Of a stretch of DNA of 64,000 nt, positions 43,855 to 53,036 are shown piece by piece (the first letter of the stretch is position 1; every line of letters starts with the position of its first letter). The notes beneath the pieces were generated by a model. That model saw nothing but the letters and a program-made list of their open reading frames with translations. It had not been told where the DNA came from and ran no database searches. The position numbers and the translations under genes are program-made. The DNA is from Streptomyces sp. NBC_01431 (GTDB lineage: Bacteria > Actinomycetota > Actinomycetes > Streptomycetales > Streptomycetaceae): positions 3,906,001-3,970,000 of the forward strand of contig NZ_CP109496.1 in the NCBI RefSeq assembly GCF_036231355.1, written 5' to 3'.

Positions 43855-44351
43855 GGCCCCATCACCTTCATTCGGGAGCACACCGGTTGGGCATATGCCC
43901 GCTCGTGGCGACTCGTACGCAGTCGGAGAGCACAACTGTGGGGTGCACGTGGGGGATGCACGGGGTGCGTGCATGTGCCCGGATCTTCCGCACATGCTCG
44001 TCGGCTGGGTTTCGCGTGGTCCGAATTCTCGCACCGGGCCGGGCGGAACAGCAGGGTGGGGACGGCTCCGGTTGTCCGGCACCATGGCGCCATCCGGTGC
44101 CAACACGCAAGTGCCACAGGCTCATTTACGGCAGTTGATCACACCTATGGGTGAATCGGTGAATGCGCTTATGGGATTCGGTACCCCTGCGCGCCCCCCG
44201 CTCCGCCGCGCCCGCCGGGCGCGACCGCCATACCCGGGTGGTCTGAACCACCGTTCCTGGCGCGGCACTTGATCGTCTGAAACCTCCAGAATGACCGGAT
44301 GATGATCCCGTCATCCCCTTTCATGCGGTACGCGACCGGGCGCGGCAAGCG
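43855..44351. other. Gene-free region with two palindromes
   Basis: This 497-bp divergent promoter region contains the palindrome GGGCATATGCCC (43889-43900). It also contains a nested hairpin in which GGCACC (44078-44083) and GGTGCC (44096-44101) flank the palindrome ATGGCGCCAT (44084-44093), plus a run of GTGCA-like repeats (about 43940-43997). No gene was accepted. Confidence 0.5.
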
Positions 44352-45458
44352 ATGAACGCGTCCGCCCCCCGGCGCCGCAACGGCCCCGCCGCCCTCGTCG
44401 CCGCGGTGCTCGGCGCCGTCCTCGTGCTCGGCGCCTGCTGGCTCCTCCTGGTCGTCGTGCCCGGGGCACTCGACGAGGAGAAGGCGTTCGTCGTGGCGAC
44501 CGGCTGCCCTCTCGCGCGCGTCTCGGCGGAGTGCAGACACACCGTGGCGGCGACGGTGACCTCCGTGGTGGCCGATCAAAAGCACCGCTCCACCTACTAC
44601 TGGCTGGGATTCGACCCCGTACCGGACGGCCAAAAGGCCCTCTCGCCGCTGCGGGTCAAGATGGACGGCCGCACCCCGGTGTTCGCGGCCGTGGAGCCCG
44701 GCGCCATCGCCCAACTGACGTACTGGCACGGGGAGATCAGATACGTCGAGTACCGCGACCTGCGCCAGTACACCTCGGCGGACCCGCGGGGCGGTTACCG
44801 GCTCCCGTTCGCCGCGGCGCTCGTGCTGATCTTCCTGGGCGGGGCCGCGCTGCGCGGCGCCCACTGGTGGGCCGGGCGCGCCGGTGAGCCGGCCGCGCCC
44901 GAGCCGTGGCGCCTGGCCGTGCCGCTGGCCTCCGCGCTGCTGCTCGCCTGCTGCGCCTTCGGCACCCCGTGGGTGGCCGGCGGGGTGCCGACCGCCCTGC
45001 TGCTCACGGCGGCCGGAGCCGTGCCGGTGCTGGCCTGGGCGGCGTGGCTGACCCGCCGCCACCGCCGCCGCACCACCGACACGATCAGGGTGGTGCCGCT
45101 GATGCCCGCCACACCGGGGTGCTTCCCGGGCCGCGTACTCGGCGAAGTCCCGTACGCCCACGAAGGGTTCGGGTACCTGGTGGCCGCCCCCGGGCTGCTC
45201 GCCGCCACCCCGGACCCGACCGGCCGCTTCGCCCGTCACCCGGTCCCGCGCACCCTCACCCCGATCCGCGTCCGGCCGCCCTACTGGACCGACCCCGGCC
45301 CCCGCCCCGCCCCCGGCTCCCAGGTGGTGGAGTGCCGGGACGGCGCGACGCCGGTGTACGTGGTGACCGAAAAGCGCTACACGGCCTGGGTGTTGGGGGC
45401 GCTGGCGCGCTGCCCGGGGATGGAGGTGCGGCCGGGGGGCGGGGTGCTGAGGGGATAG
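44352..45458 (+). CDS. Conserved membrane protein, function unknown
   Basis: The 368-residue protein starts MNASAPRRRNGPAALVAAVL with a first membrane helix (residues about 12-37). An extracytoplasmic domain of about 110 residues with two cysteines follows (TGCPLARVSAECRHTVAATV), then three membrane segments (about 155-172, 195-215 and 220-240) and a C-terminal cytoplasmic part. It resembles the general plan of Streptomyces membrane proteins of unknown role. It is convergent with the downstream peptidase gene (16 bp between stops). Confidence 0.7.
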   Translation: MNASAPRRRNGPAALVAAVLGAVLVLGACWLLLVVVPGALDEEKAFVVATGCPLARVSAECRHTVAATVTSVVADQKHRSTYYWLGFDPVPDGQKALSPLRVKMDGRTPVFAAVEPGAIAQLTYWHGEIRYVEYRDLRQYTSADPRGGYRLPFAAALVLIFLGGAALRGAHWWAGRAGEPAAPEPWRLAVPLASALLLACCAFGTPWVAGGVPTALLLTAAGAVPVLAWAAWLTRRHRRRTTDTIRVVPLMPATPGCFPGRVLGEVPYAHEGFGYLVAAPGLLAATPDPTGRFARHPVPRTLTPIRVRPPYWTDPGPRPAPGSQVVECRDGATPVYVVTEKRYTAWVLGALARCPGMEVRPGGGVLRG

Positions 45459-45474
45459 CGGGGCGCGTCGGGCC

Positions 45475-47001
45475 CTACTCGGCCGGGACCTCCGCGGGAC
45501 AGCTCGTCCCCTCCCTCGGCAGCGCCCCCGTCGCGAAGAACGCGTCCGCCTTCGTCCTGACGCACTGGGAGGCGGTGTACGCACCATGGCCCTCGCCCTC
45601 ATAGGTGAGCAGGACACCCGAACCCAGCCGCTTGGCGGTGTCCTCGGCCCACACGTAGGGCGTCGCCGGATCGCCCTTGCCGCCGACGACCAGGATCTTG
45701 GGCGCGCCGGGGTGGTTGATGCGGCGGATGTAGTCGGTGCCCGCGGGCCACCCGGCGCACGCGACCGCCCGCCCGGCCGCATTCGGCCCGAAGTAGGGCG
45801 ATTCGGCGGCGAGTTGAGAGCGTACGGTGTCGAATTCCTTCACCGGGTCGGCCGGTCGCTCCGGGTCGTCCGCGCAGTTGACGGCGAGCAGCGCCTCATC
45901 GCTGTTGCCGGCGGCCGTCTCGTCCATCGCGCCGTTGAGCGAGATGAGGACCGAGGGATCGCTCTCCTGGAGCAGGGCGGCGATGCCGGAGGACAGGACC
46001 GGCCAGGAGGCCTGGCTGTACAGGGCGGTCCGTACGGCGCTTTGGAGGTCGGCGCCGGAGAACTCCTCGCTGTCGGCCGCCGTCACCGTCCGCCCGTCGG
46101 CGAGCTTCGCGACCGCCTGGTCGAAGGACGCCCTGACCTCCTGCGGGCTGGTGCCGAGCTCGCAGTTCTGCTGGGCGCAGGCCACGAAGAAGGCGTCGAG
46201 GGCCTGCTGTAGCCCCTTGGTCTGCGCCAGTACGTCCTGCTTGGCGGAGGCCTGCAAGGTGTCGACGGCGTCGAGGACCATCCGGCCGGTCTTGTTGGGG
46301 AACTGGCTCGCGTAGACCGCGCCGAGCCGCGTCCCGTACGAGATCCCCAGGTAGTTCAGCTTGTGCTCGCCGAGCGCCTGACGCAGGACGTCCATGTCCC
46401 GGGAGGCGTTGATGGTGCCGACGTGGTCGAGCAGCGGGCCCGTCTTGTCGTGGCACTCCGCGGCGATGCGCTTGGCCTCGTCGACCGCGGCGGCGCCCGT
46501 GTCCGGCGGGCTCGGGCCCTCCCCCTTCAGTTGCTTCATCTTGTCCGCGCCGCCGCAGTGCACGGGGGAACTGCGCGCGACCCCGCGCGGGTCGAAGCTC
46601 ACCAGGTCGTAGTGCTTGGCGATCTGCGCGGCCTCGTCCCGGAACGCGGCCAGGCCGTCGACGCCGGATTCGCCGGGCCCGCCGAAGTTGAAGACGACGG
46701 AACCCTTGCGGTCCTTACCGCTCGCCTGCGTCGTGAAGCGGGAGACGGCGAGCGCGATCGCGCCCTTGCCGGGATCGGCGTAGTCGATCGGCACGCTGAG
46801 GGTGCCGCACTCCATGTCCCGTACGGAATCGAGGAGTTCACCGGTCTGGCCCTCGGTGGGCTTGCAGGGCTCCCAGCCGATCCGCTGCTGGTAGAACCGC
46901 CCCAGATCCGGGTCCGGCCCAGCGGCTTCGGTGACGGCCGCGGGGCCGATCAGTGCCAGCGCCGTGGTGGCTCCGGCCGCGATCACGCGTCGAGCGAGCA
47001 T
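45475..47001 (-). CDS. Secreted tripeptidyl aminopeptidase (alpha/beta hydrolase, Slp/Tap type)
   Basis: The 508-residue serine peptidase has a signal peptide (MLARRVIAAGATTALALIGP, then AAVTEAAGP). The oxyanion segment is VVFNFGGPGESGVDGL, the nucleophile elbow is LNYLGISYGTRLGAVYASQF, and the C-terminal triad region is KILVVGGKGDPATPY and the His segment in YEGEGHGAYTASQCV. It belongs to the S33-type tripeptidyl aminopeptidases of Streptomyces, which trim N-terminal tripeptides from exported proteins. It is monocistronic, with its start 38 bp from the convergent end of the NmrA-like gene region. Confidence 0.92.
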   Translation of the reverse strand: MLARRVIAAGATTALALIGPAAVTEAAGPDPDLGRFYQQRIGWEPCKPTEGQTGELLDSVRDMECGTLSVPIDYADPGKGAIALAVSRFTTQASGKDRKGSVVFNFGGPGESGVDGLAAFRDEAAQIAKHYDLVSFDPRGVARSSPVHCGGADKMKQLKGEGPSPPDTGAAAVDEAKRIAAECHDKTGPLLDHVGTINASRDMDVLRQALGEHKLNYLGISYGTRLGAVYASQFPNKTGRMVLDAVDTLQASAKQDVLAQTKGLQQALDAFFVACAQQNCELGTSPQEVRASFDQAVAKLADGRTVTAADSEEFSGADLQSAVRTALYSQASWPVLSSGIAALLQESDPSVLISLNGAMDETAAGNSDEALLAVNCADDPERPADPVKEFDTVRSQLAAESPYFGPNAAGRAVACAGWPAGTDYIRRINHPGAPKILVVGGKGDPATPYVWAEDTAKRLGSGVLLTYEGEGHGAYTASQCVRTKADAFFATGALPREGTSCPAEVPAE

Positions 47002-47039
47002 GGACTCACCCCTCCAGGAAGCCGAGCCCCCCGTTCAGG

Positions 47040-48038
47040 CTAGGCACCACCGACCGATCCCGCGCGCCGAGGCCGGTCACCCTCAGTAGCCGCTCGTTGG
47101 CGCGTCGTCCGCAACCAGTCTCCGAACGCCTCCGCGCCCCGGGCCTCGGGCCGCTCGGAGGTCAGGTGGCCCGCGCGCAGGGGCCGGCGTATGGCCCCGG
47201 GCAGGGGCACGTGCAGGAGGGCGTACCTGCCGGAAGCCGCCGTGCGCCACTGCTCGGCCAGGGTGCGCAGGTCGGTGACCTCCGGGCCCGCCGCCTCCAC
47301 GCGGGCCCGGCGGGCAGCCGACTCCGCCGCGTCCGCCACGGCTCCCGCCGCCTCCACCGCGGCGATCGGCTGGAGGCGGACGTTCCGTGTGGCGGGCAGC
47401 ACGCGGGCCCGGCCCGTCACGGTGAACACGCTCGCGACCAGCTCGTGGAACTGGGTGGCCCGCACGATGGTCCACGGCACCGGGCCGGCCGTCACCTCGT
47501 CCTCCTGCGCGGTCTTGACCTTGTAGTACGGCAGCGGTACGCGGTCGCAGCCCACGATCGACACGCACACGTGGTGGCCGACGCCCGCCGCCCGCTCCGC
47601 GGCGAGCAGCCGCCGCGTACCGTCCACCAGGGTGGCGCGCATGGTGCGCGGGGAGGTCGAGTTCGCCGCGTCGACCACCACGTCGCAGCCGGCGAGCGCC
47701 TCCTCAAGGCCCGCACCCGTGCGCAGGTCCACCCGGTACTCGGCCGAACTCCGGCTCAGCACCCGCACCTTGTGGCCGCGCTCCCTCAGCTGTGCCACCA
47801 CATGGCGCCCCAGCGTGCCGGTGCCTCCGGCGACGGCTATGTCCAGCGTGCTCCGCCCGCTCGCGCTCTGTCCGCGCGCCTGGCGCTCGCCCGCAAACGG
47901 TCCGTGCGCGGGTTGCTGGCCAGCGGCGGCCGTGCCGGATGTGGTGCACGTGGCGTCCGGGTTCATGGCGTCCGTGTTCACGTCGTTGCTATTCGCGTTC
48001 ACGTGGTTGCCATTCGTGTTCGCTTCGTTGGTATTCAT
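47040..48038 (-). CDS. NmrA/NAD(P)-binding Rossmann-fold protein with Asn-rich leader
   Basis: The 332-residue protein has a Rossmann nucleotide site TLDIAVAGGTGTLGRHVVAQ (about residues 67-86), then RVLSRSSAEYRVDLRTG and CDVVVDAANSTSPRTMRATL, as in NmrA-like atypical short-chain dehydrogenases, some of which are redox sensors and not enzymes. The N-terminal segment MNTNEANTNGNHVNANSNDV is unusually Asn-rich and low-complexity. The true start may be further in, since the conserved fold begins only at about residue 65. It follows the CDF exporter gene by 74 nt on the same strand. Confidence 0.75.
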   Translation of the reverse strand: MNTNEANTNGNHVNANSNDVNTDAMNPDATCTTSGTAAAGQQPAHGPFAGERQARGQSASGRSTLDIAVAGGTGTLGRHVVAQLRERGHKVRVLSRSSAEYRVDLRTGAGLEEALAGCDVVVDAANSTSPRTMRATLVDGTRRLLAAERAAGVGHHVCVSIVGCDRVPLPYYKVKTAQEDEVTAGPVPWTIVRATQFHELVASVFTVTGRARVLPATRNVRLQPIAAVEAAGAVADAAESAARRARVEAAGPEVTDLRTLAEQWRTAASGRYALLHVPLPGAIRRPLRAGHLTSERPEARGAEAFGDWLRTTRQRAATEGDRPRRAGSVGGA

Positions 48039-48112
48039 GCCCCCAGGACGAGACGGCGGCGCCATGTGTGACAGTCCGGGCGACATCGAGACGCGGCAGA
48101 CATGGGTGACCG

Positions 48113-49036
48113 TCACATGTGCAGGGATTCCGCGGCTTCCCGGTGGCCCTCCGGCTCCAGCTGGATCGTGGAGTGCGCCACGTCGAAGTGGTCGCCCACA
48201 CAGCGCTGGAGCCGGGCGAGCAGCTCCCCGTACCCCCCGTCCAGGGCGGCCGCCGACACCACCACATGCGCGGTCAGCACGGGCATCCCGGACGTCACGG
48301 TCCAGCCGTGCAGATCGTGTACGTCCACCACACCCGGCTCATCAAGGAGGTGCTGGCGCACCTGGGCGAGGTCCATGTCCTGCGGGGTCGCCTCCATCAG
48401 CACGTGCAGGGCGTCGCGCAGCAGGCCGTACGCTCTCGGCACGATCAGCAGCCCGATCACGATCGAGGCGATCGGGTCGGCGGCCTGCCAGCCGGTGAGC
48501 AGGATGACCAGGCCGCCCACGATCACCGCGACCGAGCCGAGCGCGTCACCGAGCACCTCCAGATAGGCGCCGCGCAGATTGAGGCTCTTGTCCTTGGCAT
48601 CCTTCAAGAGCCACAGTCCCACCAGGTTCGCGGCGAGCCCGCCCACCGCGACGGCGAACATCAGCCCGCCCTTGACCTCGACGGGTTCACGGAAGCGGCC
48701 GATCGCCGACCACATGACCCAGACGAAGATCGCCGCGAGCAGCAGCGCGTTCAGGACCGCCGAAAAGATCTCCACCCGGTAGAAACCGAAGGTGCGGCGC
48801 GGGGTCGGGGCGCGCTGGGCGAGCGTGATCGCGCCGAGCGCGAGGGACACCCCGATCGCGTCGGTGAGACTGTGCGCGGCATCGGCGAGCAGCGCGAGGC
48901 TGCCGGAAAGCAGCGCGCCGACCACCTGGATGAGGGTGATCGACACACTGATGCCGATGGTCCACAGGAGCCGCTTGCGATACGTGCCGCTGAGCGTGCC
49001 GGATGCGGCGGTGGGCGCGCCGTGGTCGTGTCCCAT
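48113..49036 (-). CDS. Cation diffusion facilitator (CDF) metal exporter
   Basis: The 307-residue protein has six membrane helices and the CDF metal-site motifs: LALLADAAHSLTDAIGVSLA (HxxxD on helix 2) and YLEVLGDALGSVAVIVGGLV (DxxxD-type site on helix 5). A His-rich start (MGHDHGA) and C-terminal cytoplasmic ferredoxin-like domain with HDLHGWTVTSGMPVLTAHV are typical of CzcD/ZitB zinc exporters. ATG 49036 has GAGGAGG upstream; longer frames are low-complexity. It probably exports zinc or cobalt. The NmrA-like gene lies 74 nt downstream. Confidence 0.92.
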   Translation of the reverse strand: MGHDHGAPTAASGTLSGTYRKRLLWTIGISVSITLIQVVGALLSGSLALLADAAHSLTDAIGVSLALGAITLAQRAPTPRRTFGFYRVEIFSAVLNALLLAAIFVWVMWSAIGRFREPVEVKGGLMFAVAVGGLAANLVGLWLLKDAKDKSLNLRGAYLEVLGDALGSVAVIVGGLVILLTGWQAADPIASIVIGLLIVPRAYGLLRDALHVLMEATPQDMDLAQVRQHLLDEPGVVDVHDLHGWTVTSGMPVLTAHVVVSAAALDGGYGELLARLQRCVGDHFDVAHSTIQLEPEGHREAAESLHM

Positions 49037-49047
49037 GCGCGCCTCCT

Positions 49048-49183
49048 CGTGCCGGGCGGGGCCCCGCACAACATCGCTGGTGCCGGGCGCCGCCCCCGCA
49101 CACCTCGCCGTGCCGGCCGCCGCCCACGCCCCACACGCCTCACTCGTGCCGGGCGCGACCGCACACACGCCCCGCACACCTCA
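49048..49183. repeat. Degenerate GTGCCGGGCG repeats between geoA and CDF gene
   Basis: Imperfect tandem copies (about three to four, 35-40 bp) around CGTGCCGGGCG...CCCGCACACCTC lie in the 152-bp gap upstream of the CDF gene. Confidence 0.6.
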
Positions 49184-49188
49184 GAGGA

Positions 49189-51459
49189 TCACGAGGTGTG
49201 CCCTCCCGCCACCGTGGGGGTCCCGGGGAGCGCCGACGCGATCACCTCCGGCAGCCGTACCCGGTCGGCCGAGGTCCCGACGCCCGTCGGCCGCATCCAC
49301 CACGGCGCCGCCCCGGCCTCCGGCTCCCCATGGATGCCGCCCCCATGGGGCAGGGACCCGGGCAGGTCCTCGGCCATGTAGCGGCGCGCCGCCACGTGCC
49401 AGTTCAGGATGCCCGCGATCCAGTCCTGGAGTTCGGCCACATAGGTGTCCAGGGCCGCCCGCCCCGCCTCGTCGAGCTCGAAGTCGGCGTACAGAACGGG
49501 GAGTTCGTTGTCCACGACGTGCTGGAACTGTCGCAGCCGCGACCGCATCAGGTCGTCCGTGATGCGCAGGGCCGTCGGGTAGTCGCAGTTGAAGAAGTTC
49601 TGGATGACGAGGACACCGTTGTGCAGCTCGCCCTCGTACTCGATCTCCTTCTGGTACGAGAAGACGTCGTTGAGCAGGCAGCAGTAGTCCGCCGCCGAGT
49701 TCTCCAGGTTGCGCACCGGGCCGCTCTCGTAGATCCCGGACGGCAGCCGGTCCGCGTGGCGCAGCCGGGACAGGCTCATCGTGAGGTCGGAGCCGAAGGT
49801 GTAGCGGCGCATCTCGATGTAGTCGACCGGGTCGGGGATGCGGTGCTGGGCCTGGTTGTGCAGTTCCCACAGCCAGCTCTCCAGCATGACGTCGACCGAC
49901 CGGCGGAAGGCCGCGCGGGCCTCGGGCGGCATCGGCCCGGCGGTGCGCGCCCACAGGTCGGCGAGGCCACGCTCCATGGGGGTCTGGGCCACCGCGAGTC
50001 CGGCCGCCGGCTCGTCCAGCGGCATGCACAGGGCGAACCGCTCGACGCAGGCCCGCGCCCCGGCCAGATCGCGCGAACGGCCGTACGCCAGCGGGAAGTA
50101 GTCGTCGCCGTACGTCCCCCAGGTCAGCCACTCGGCGCTGAGTTCCATCTCCTCCAGGGTCGCGTCGGGGTCGAGGCCGCCCGAGCACAGCGCGAAGTCG
50201 TAACCCGCGAGCTTCTCCGCGTCCCAGATGTCGTCGAGCAGGCCCATCCGGTCCGCCCAGGCGATGGAGAGCCGCCGGGCCTCGGCCACGTGCGGACTGA
50301 CCGTCAGCGGGTACGGCACGTCGAAGTCGGGCAGCAGGGACTGCCCGACCTTCTGCATCGGTACGTGAGTGAAGCTGCGGTGCCGGGCCGCCGCCGGGCG
50401 GCCGAACAGCGTGGTGATGTCGAACGCCGAGGTGCCGAGCAACCCGTCGAAGAGGGCGGGCCCGGTGACCGCGCCCTCGTTCATGTAGCGGCTGGAGCGC
50501 ATGTGCCACTCCTGCCCGCCGGACTGCCAGTCCTGGAGCCCCTTGGCGTACGCGGCGACGGCCGCGGACTCGGCCGGCGTGAGGCCCTTCTCCAGGCACA
50601 GCGCGGGGACTTCGGTCAGCGCGGTGTTCTCGAACTGCTGGAGCCGCGAGGTCAGCAGGTCGTTGACGGCTTCGGCCGCCTCCTGTGTCGTACAGCCGAG
50701 GAAGGTCTCCAACACCAGGACGCCGTTGCTGAGTTCACCCTCGTCCTCCACCTCGCGCTGGTAGGAGAACAGGTCGTTGCGCAGGTGCACGCCGTCGGCG
50801 AACGCGTCGGTGAGGACCCGCAGCGGTCTCGACTTCGCGACGGACGCGGGGAGTTCGGCGTTCGCGTACTCGATGAGTCCGGCCGACCAGGGCGCGCCGC
50901 CCACCTTGCGGCGCATCTCGATGTACTCGACGGGGTTGGCGATCCGCCCCGCGTTGATGTTGGCGAGCTCCCACAGCGACTCGTTGAGCAGATTGCGGGT
51001 GCTGACCGCGAAGCGCTCGCGCCAGGCCTCCGTCATGGCCGGGACGGTTCGCGCCCACAGGTCGGCGAGGCCCGCTTCCACGGGGTTGGTGGGCTCCGGG
51101 AAGCCGTCCGCGAGGTCCATGGGCATGAAGGCGGGCAGCCGGTCGAGGTACTCCTTGCCGCCCTTGCGGTCCAGGGTCCGCTTGAACATCTCCAGGAAGT
51201 GGTCGTCGAAGAAGAACACCCACACGTACCAGTCGGTCACCAGGGCCAGCTGCTCGGCGTCGCAGTCGGGGTGGGTGTACGAGCACAGCAGCGCGTAGTC
51301 GTGCGCTTCGAGGTCCTTCAGCTCCCAGATCCCGGAGCCCTCCAGCATGCCCATCCCGGCGGCCCACTCGCGGGTGTGCGCGCGGGCCGCTTCGAGATGG
51401 GGATTGAGCCGAGCCGGATACGGCATGTAGAAATCCGGCAGGACGAAAGGCTGGGTCAC
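49189..51459 (-). CDS. geoA: Geosmin synthase (germacradienol/geosmin cyclase)
   Basis: A bifunctional terpene cyclase that makes geosmin, the earthy odour of Streptomyces, from farnesyl diphosphate. The 756-residue protein holds two cyclase domains. In the N-terminal one (germacradienol synthase) the metal motifs are DDHFLE (about residue 86) and NDLFSYQREVEDEGE; in the C-terminal one DDYFP and NDVFSYQKEIEYEGE. The start is GTG 51459 (MTQPFVLPDFYMPYP) with GGAGGGG upstream. It is divergent from an HhH-GPD gene; four tandem 29-bp repeats lie in the shared promoter region. A long upstream extension of the frame is non-coding. Confidence 0.97.
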   Translation of the reverse strand: MTQPFVLPDFYMPYPARLNPHLEAARAHTREWAAGMGMLEGSGIWELKDLEAHDYALLCSYTHPDCDAEQLALVTDWYVWVFFFDDHFLEMFKRTLDRKGGKEYLDRLPAFMPMDLADGFPEPTNPVEAGLADLWARTVPAMTEAWRERFAVSTRNLLNESLWELANINAGRIANPVEYIEMRRKVGGAPWSAGLIEYANAELPASVAKSRPLRVLTDAFADGVHLRNDLFSYQREVEDEGELSNGVLVLETFLGCTTQEAAEAVNDLLTSRLQQFENTALTEVPALCLEKGLTPAESAAVAAYAKGLQDWQSGGQEWHMRSSRYMNEGAVTGPALFDGLLGTSAFDITTLFGRPAAARHRSFTHVPMQKVGQSLLPDFDVPYPLTVSPHVAEARRLSIAWADRMGLLDDIWDAEKLAGYDFALCSGGLDPDATLEEMELSAEWLTWGTYGDDYFPLAYGRSRDLAGARACVERFALCMPLDEPAAGLAVAQTPMERGLADLWARTAGPMPPEARAAFRRSVDVMLESWLWELHNQAQHRIPDPVDYIEMRRYTFGSDLTMSLSRLRHADRLPSGIYESGPVRNLENSAADYCCLLNDVFSYQKEIEYEGELHNGVLVIQNFFNCDYPTALRITDDLMRSRLRQFQHVVDNELPVLYADFELDEAGRAALDTYVAELQDWIAGILNWHVAARRYMAEDLPGSLPHGGGIHGEPEAGAAPWWMRPTGVGTSADRVRLPEVIASALPGTPTVAGGHTS

Positions 51460-51573
51460 TGCGGTCGCCCCTCCTGGTACGCGCGTTGACGGTCGGGCCC
51501 GAACTACCCAGCCCCGACACGCCCATTCGGCACGCGTATGTCTGTCATACGAAAGCGTGAGTCCACTCGAAAA

Positions 51574-51689
51574 CGCTTCTGTGGGGCGCGGCACGCAGTA
51601 CTCGCCTCTGCGGTGCGCGGCATGCGGCACTCGCTTCTGCGGTGCGCGGCACGCAGCACTCGATTCCGCGGTGCGTGGCACGTAGTAAT
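51574..51689. repeat. Four tandem 29-bp repeats in the geoA divergent promoter region
   Basis: Contiguous 29-bp units at 51574-51602, 51603-51631, 51632-51660 and 51661-51689, each built on CGCTTCTGCGGTGCGCGGCA followed by CGCAGCACT. Units 2 and 3 differ in 3 positions; units 1 and 4 are more diverged. There are no spacers, so it is not a CRISPR array. The array lies 115 bp upstream of the geoA start and 52 bp upstream of the opposite gene. Confidence 0.9.
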
Positions 51690-51741
51690 CCGCCCGCTGT
51701 GTCCACATGCGACCGGGGCACCGTCCGCCGATCATCGAGGC

Positions 51742-52332
51742 ATGAACACAACCCTTCGGCTCGCCCAGCAGCCCGACGCGGACGAGCTGCTCGGCCGGAG
51801 CCCCCTGGCAGCCCTGGTCGGCATGCTGCTCGACCAGCAGGTCCCCATGGAGTGGGCGTTCTCCGGCCCGTACACGATCGCCACGCGCATGGGGGCGGAC
51901 GACCTCGACGCCGGGGCGATCACCGCGTACGACCCGGAGGCCTTCGCGGAGCTCCTCAAGGAGAAGCCGGCCGTCCACCGCTACCCGGGCTCGATGGCGA
52001 AGCGCATCCAGTCGCTGTGCGCCTTCCTGGTCGAGGAGTACGGGGGTGACGCGGCCGCGGTGTGGACGGGCGCGGCGTCCGGGGCCGAGCTGCTGGGCCG
52101 CCTCCAAGCGCTGCCGGGCTTCGGCGAGCAGAAGGCGAAGATCTTCCTCGCGCTCCTGGGCAAGCAGTTCGGGGTGCGGCCCAAGGGGTGGCGGGAGGCG
52201 GCTGGGGCGTATGGGGAAGCGGGGTGCTTCCGCTCGGTGGCGGACATCACCGGCCCGGATTCCCTGGTGAAGGTACGCGCGTACAAGCAACAGGCCAAGG
52301 CGGCGGCGAAGGCGGCGGAGCCGCCGAGGTAG
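51742..52332 (+). CDS. HhH-GPD superfamily base-excision DNA repair protein
   Basis: The 196-residue protein resembles AlkA/endonuclease III-type proteins: LLGRSPLAALVGMLLDQQVP (first helix bundle) and the helix-hairpin-helix LQALPGFGEQKAKIFLALLG. The catalytic Asp expected after the hairpin is not obvious, and the iron-sulfur cysteines of EndoIII are absent, so the activity may be reduced or different. The start is ATG 51742. It is divergent from geoA. Confidence 0.8.
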   Translation: MNTTLRLAQQPDADELLGRSPLAALVGMLLDQQVPMEWAFSGPYTIATRMGADDLDAGAITAYDPEAFAELLKEKPAVHRYPGSMAKRIQSLCAFLVEEYGGDAAAVWTGAASGAELLGRLQALPGFGEQKAKIFLALLGKQFGVRPKGWREAAGAYGEAGCFRSVADITGPDSLVKVRAYKQQAKAAAKAAEPPR

Positions 52333-52626
52333 CCCGGGGGCCATGCCGCCCGCACCGCGCTGGAACGGCGAGATCTCCCGCCCCGGCCAGGCCCGGACGC
52401 GGCGTCGCCGTGGGCCTCGGGGCGTAAGTGGGGTGGTGGGCGCCTCGGCGGTATCCCGCGCCCCGGTTTCGTCCGTGTCGCGGGCGCGAAGGGGCTCGGG
52501 GGCGCCCGCCGTCCGGTCACTGTGGGTCAGGACGCGCCCCATACGCCGGTTTTCTTAAGTTTTGTTCAGGATTGCACTCGCGTTCCATGGCTGCGCCCGG
52601 AGCCGCTCGCCCGGTAGGCTTTCCGT

Positions 52627-52923
52627 GTGATCTTCAAGCGCATCGGAAGCGGGCGGCCGTACCCCGACCACGGCCGGGAAAGCACCCGGCAGTGGGCGGA
52701 CGTCGCGCCGCGCCCGGTCCGGCTCGATCAGCTCGTGACCACCAAGGGCCAACTCGACCTGGAAACCCTGCTCGCCGAGGACTCCACGTTCTACGGCGAC
52801 CTCTTCGCGCACGTCGTGAAGTGGCAGGGCGACCTGTACCTGGAGGACGGGCTGCACCGCGCGGTACGGGCGGCGCTCCAGCAGCGCCAGGTCCTGCACG
52901 CGCGCGTACTCGAAATGGACTGA
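52627..52923 (+). CDS. Small ParB/sulfiredoxin-like fold protein
   Basis: The 98-residue protein contains VRLDQLVTTKGQLDLETLLA and a terminal segment YLEDGLHRAVRAALQQRQVL HARVLEMD, which resembles box II of the ParB/Srx fold (DGxHRxxAA). The ParB partition functions are not present: no helix-turn-helix and no GERR-type CTP motif. It is a conserved Streptomyces protein in this position, as I recall. The start is GTG 52627. A promoter-like TTGTTCAGGATTGCAC lies upstream at 52562. It may act in nucleotide-dependent binding, but this is inference. Confidence 0.65.
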   Translation: MIFKRIGSGRPYPDHGRESTRQWADVAPRPVRLDQLVTTKGQLDLETLLAEDSTFYGDLFAHVVKWQGDLYLEDGLHRAVRAALQQRQVLHARVLEMD

Positions 52924-53036
52924 CCCCGACACCCGGGTGAGCCTTTCGGGCCTTTTGAGGCGCATACGGGCGCACACGCGCCCCCGCCGTTGATCATTTA
53001 GTAGGCATCATCACAAGGCGGCATTACGCTGCCGCT

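Noticed and set aside
43866..44351. Short plus-strand frames between the receiver protein and the membrane protein
   Set aside because: No similarity, weak starts, and the region contains palindromes and likely promoters.
51574..51689. Possible CRISPR array upstream of geoA
   Set aside because: Four 29-bp units are contiguous with no unique spacers and no cas genes are near.
49189..52542. Extension of the geosmin synthase frame upstream of 51459
   Set aside because: The extension crosses the divergent HhH-GPD gene and the tandem repeats, and has no similarity; GTG 51459 has an ideal ribosome site and the known N-terminus.
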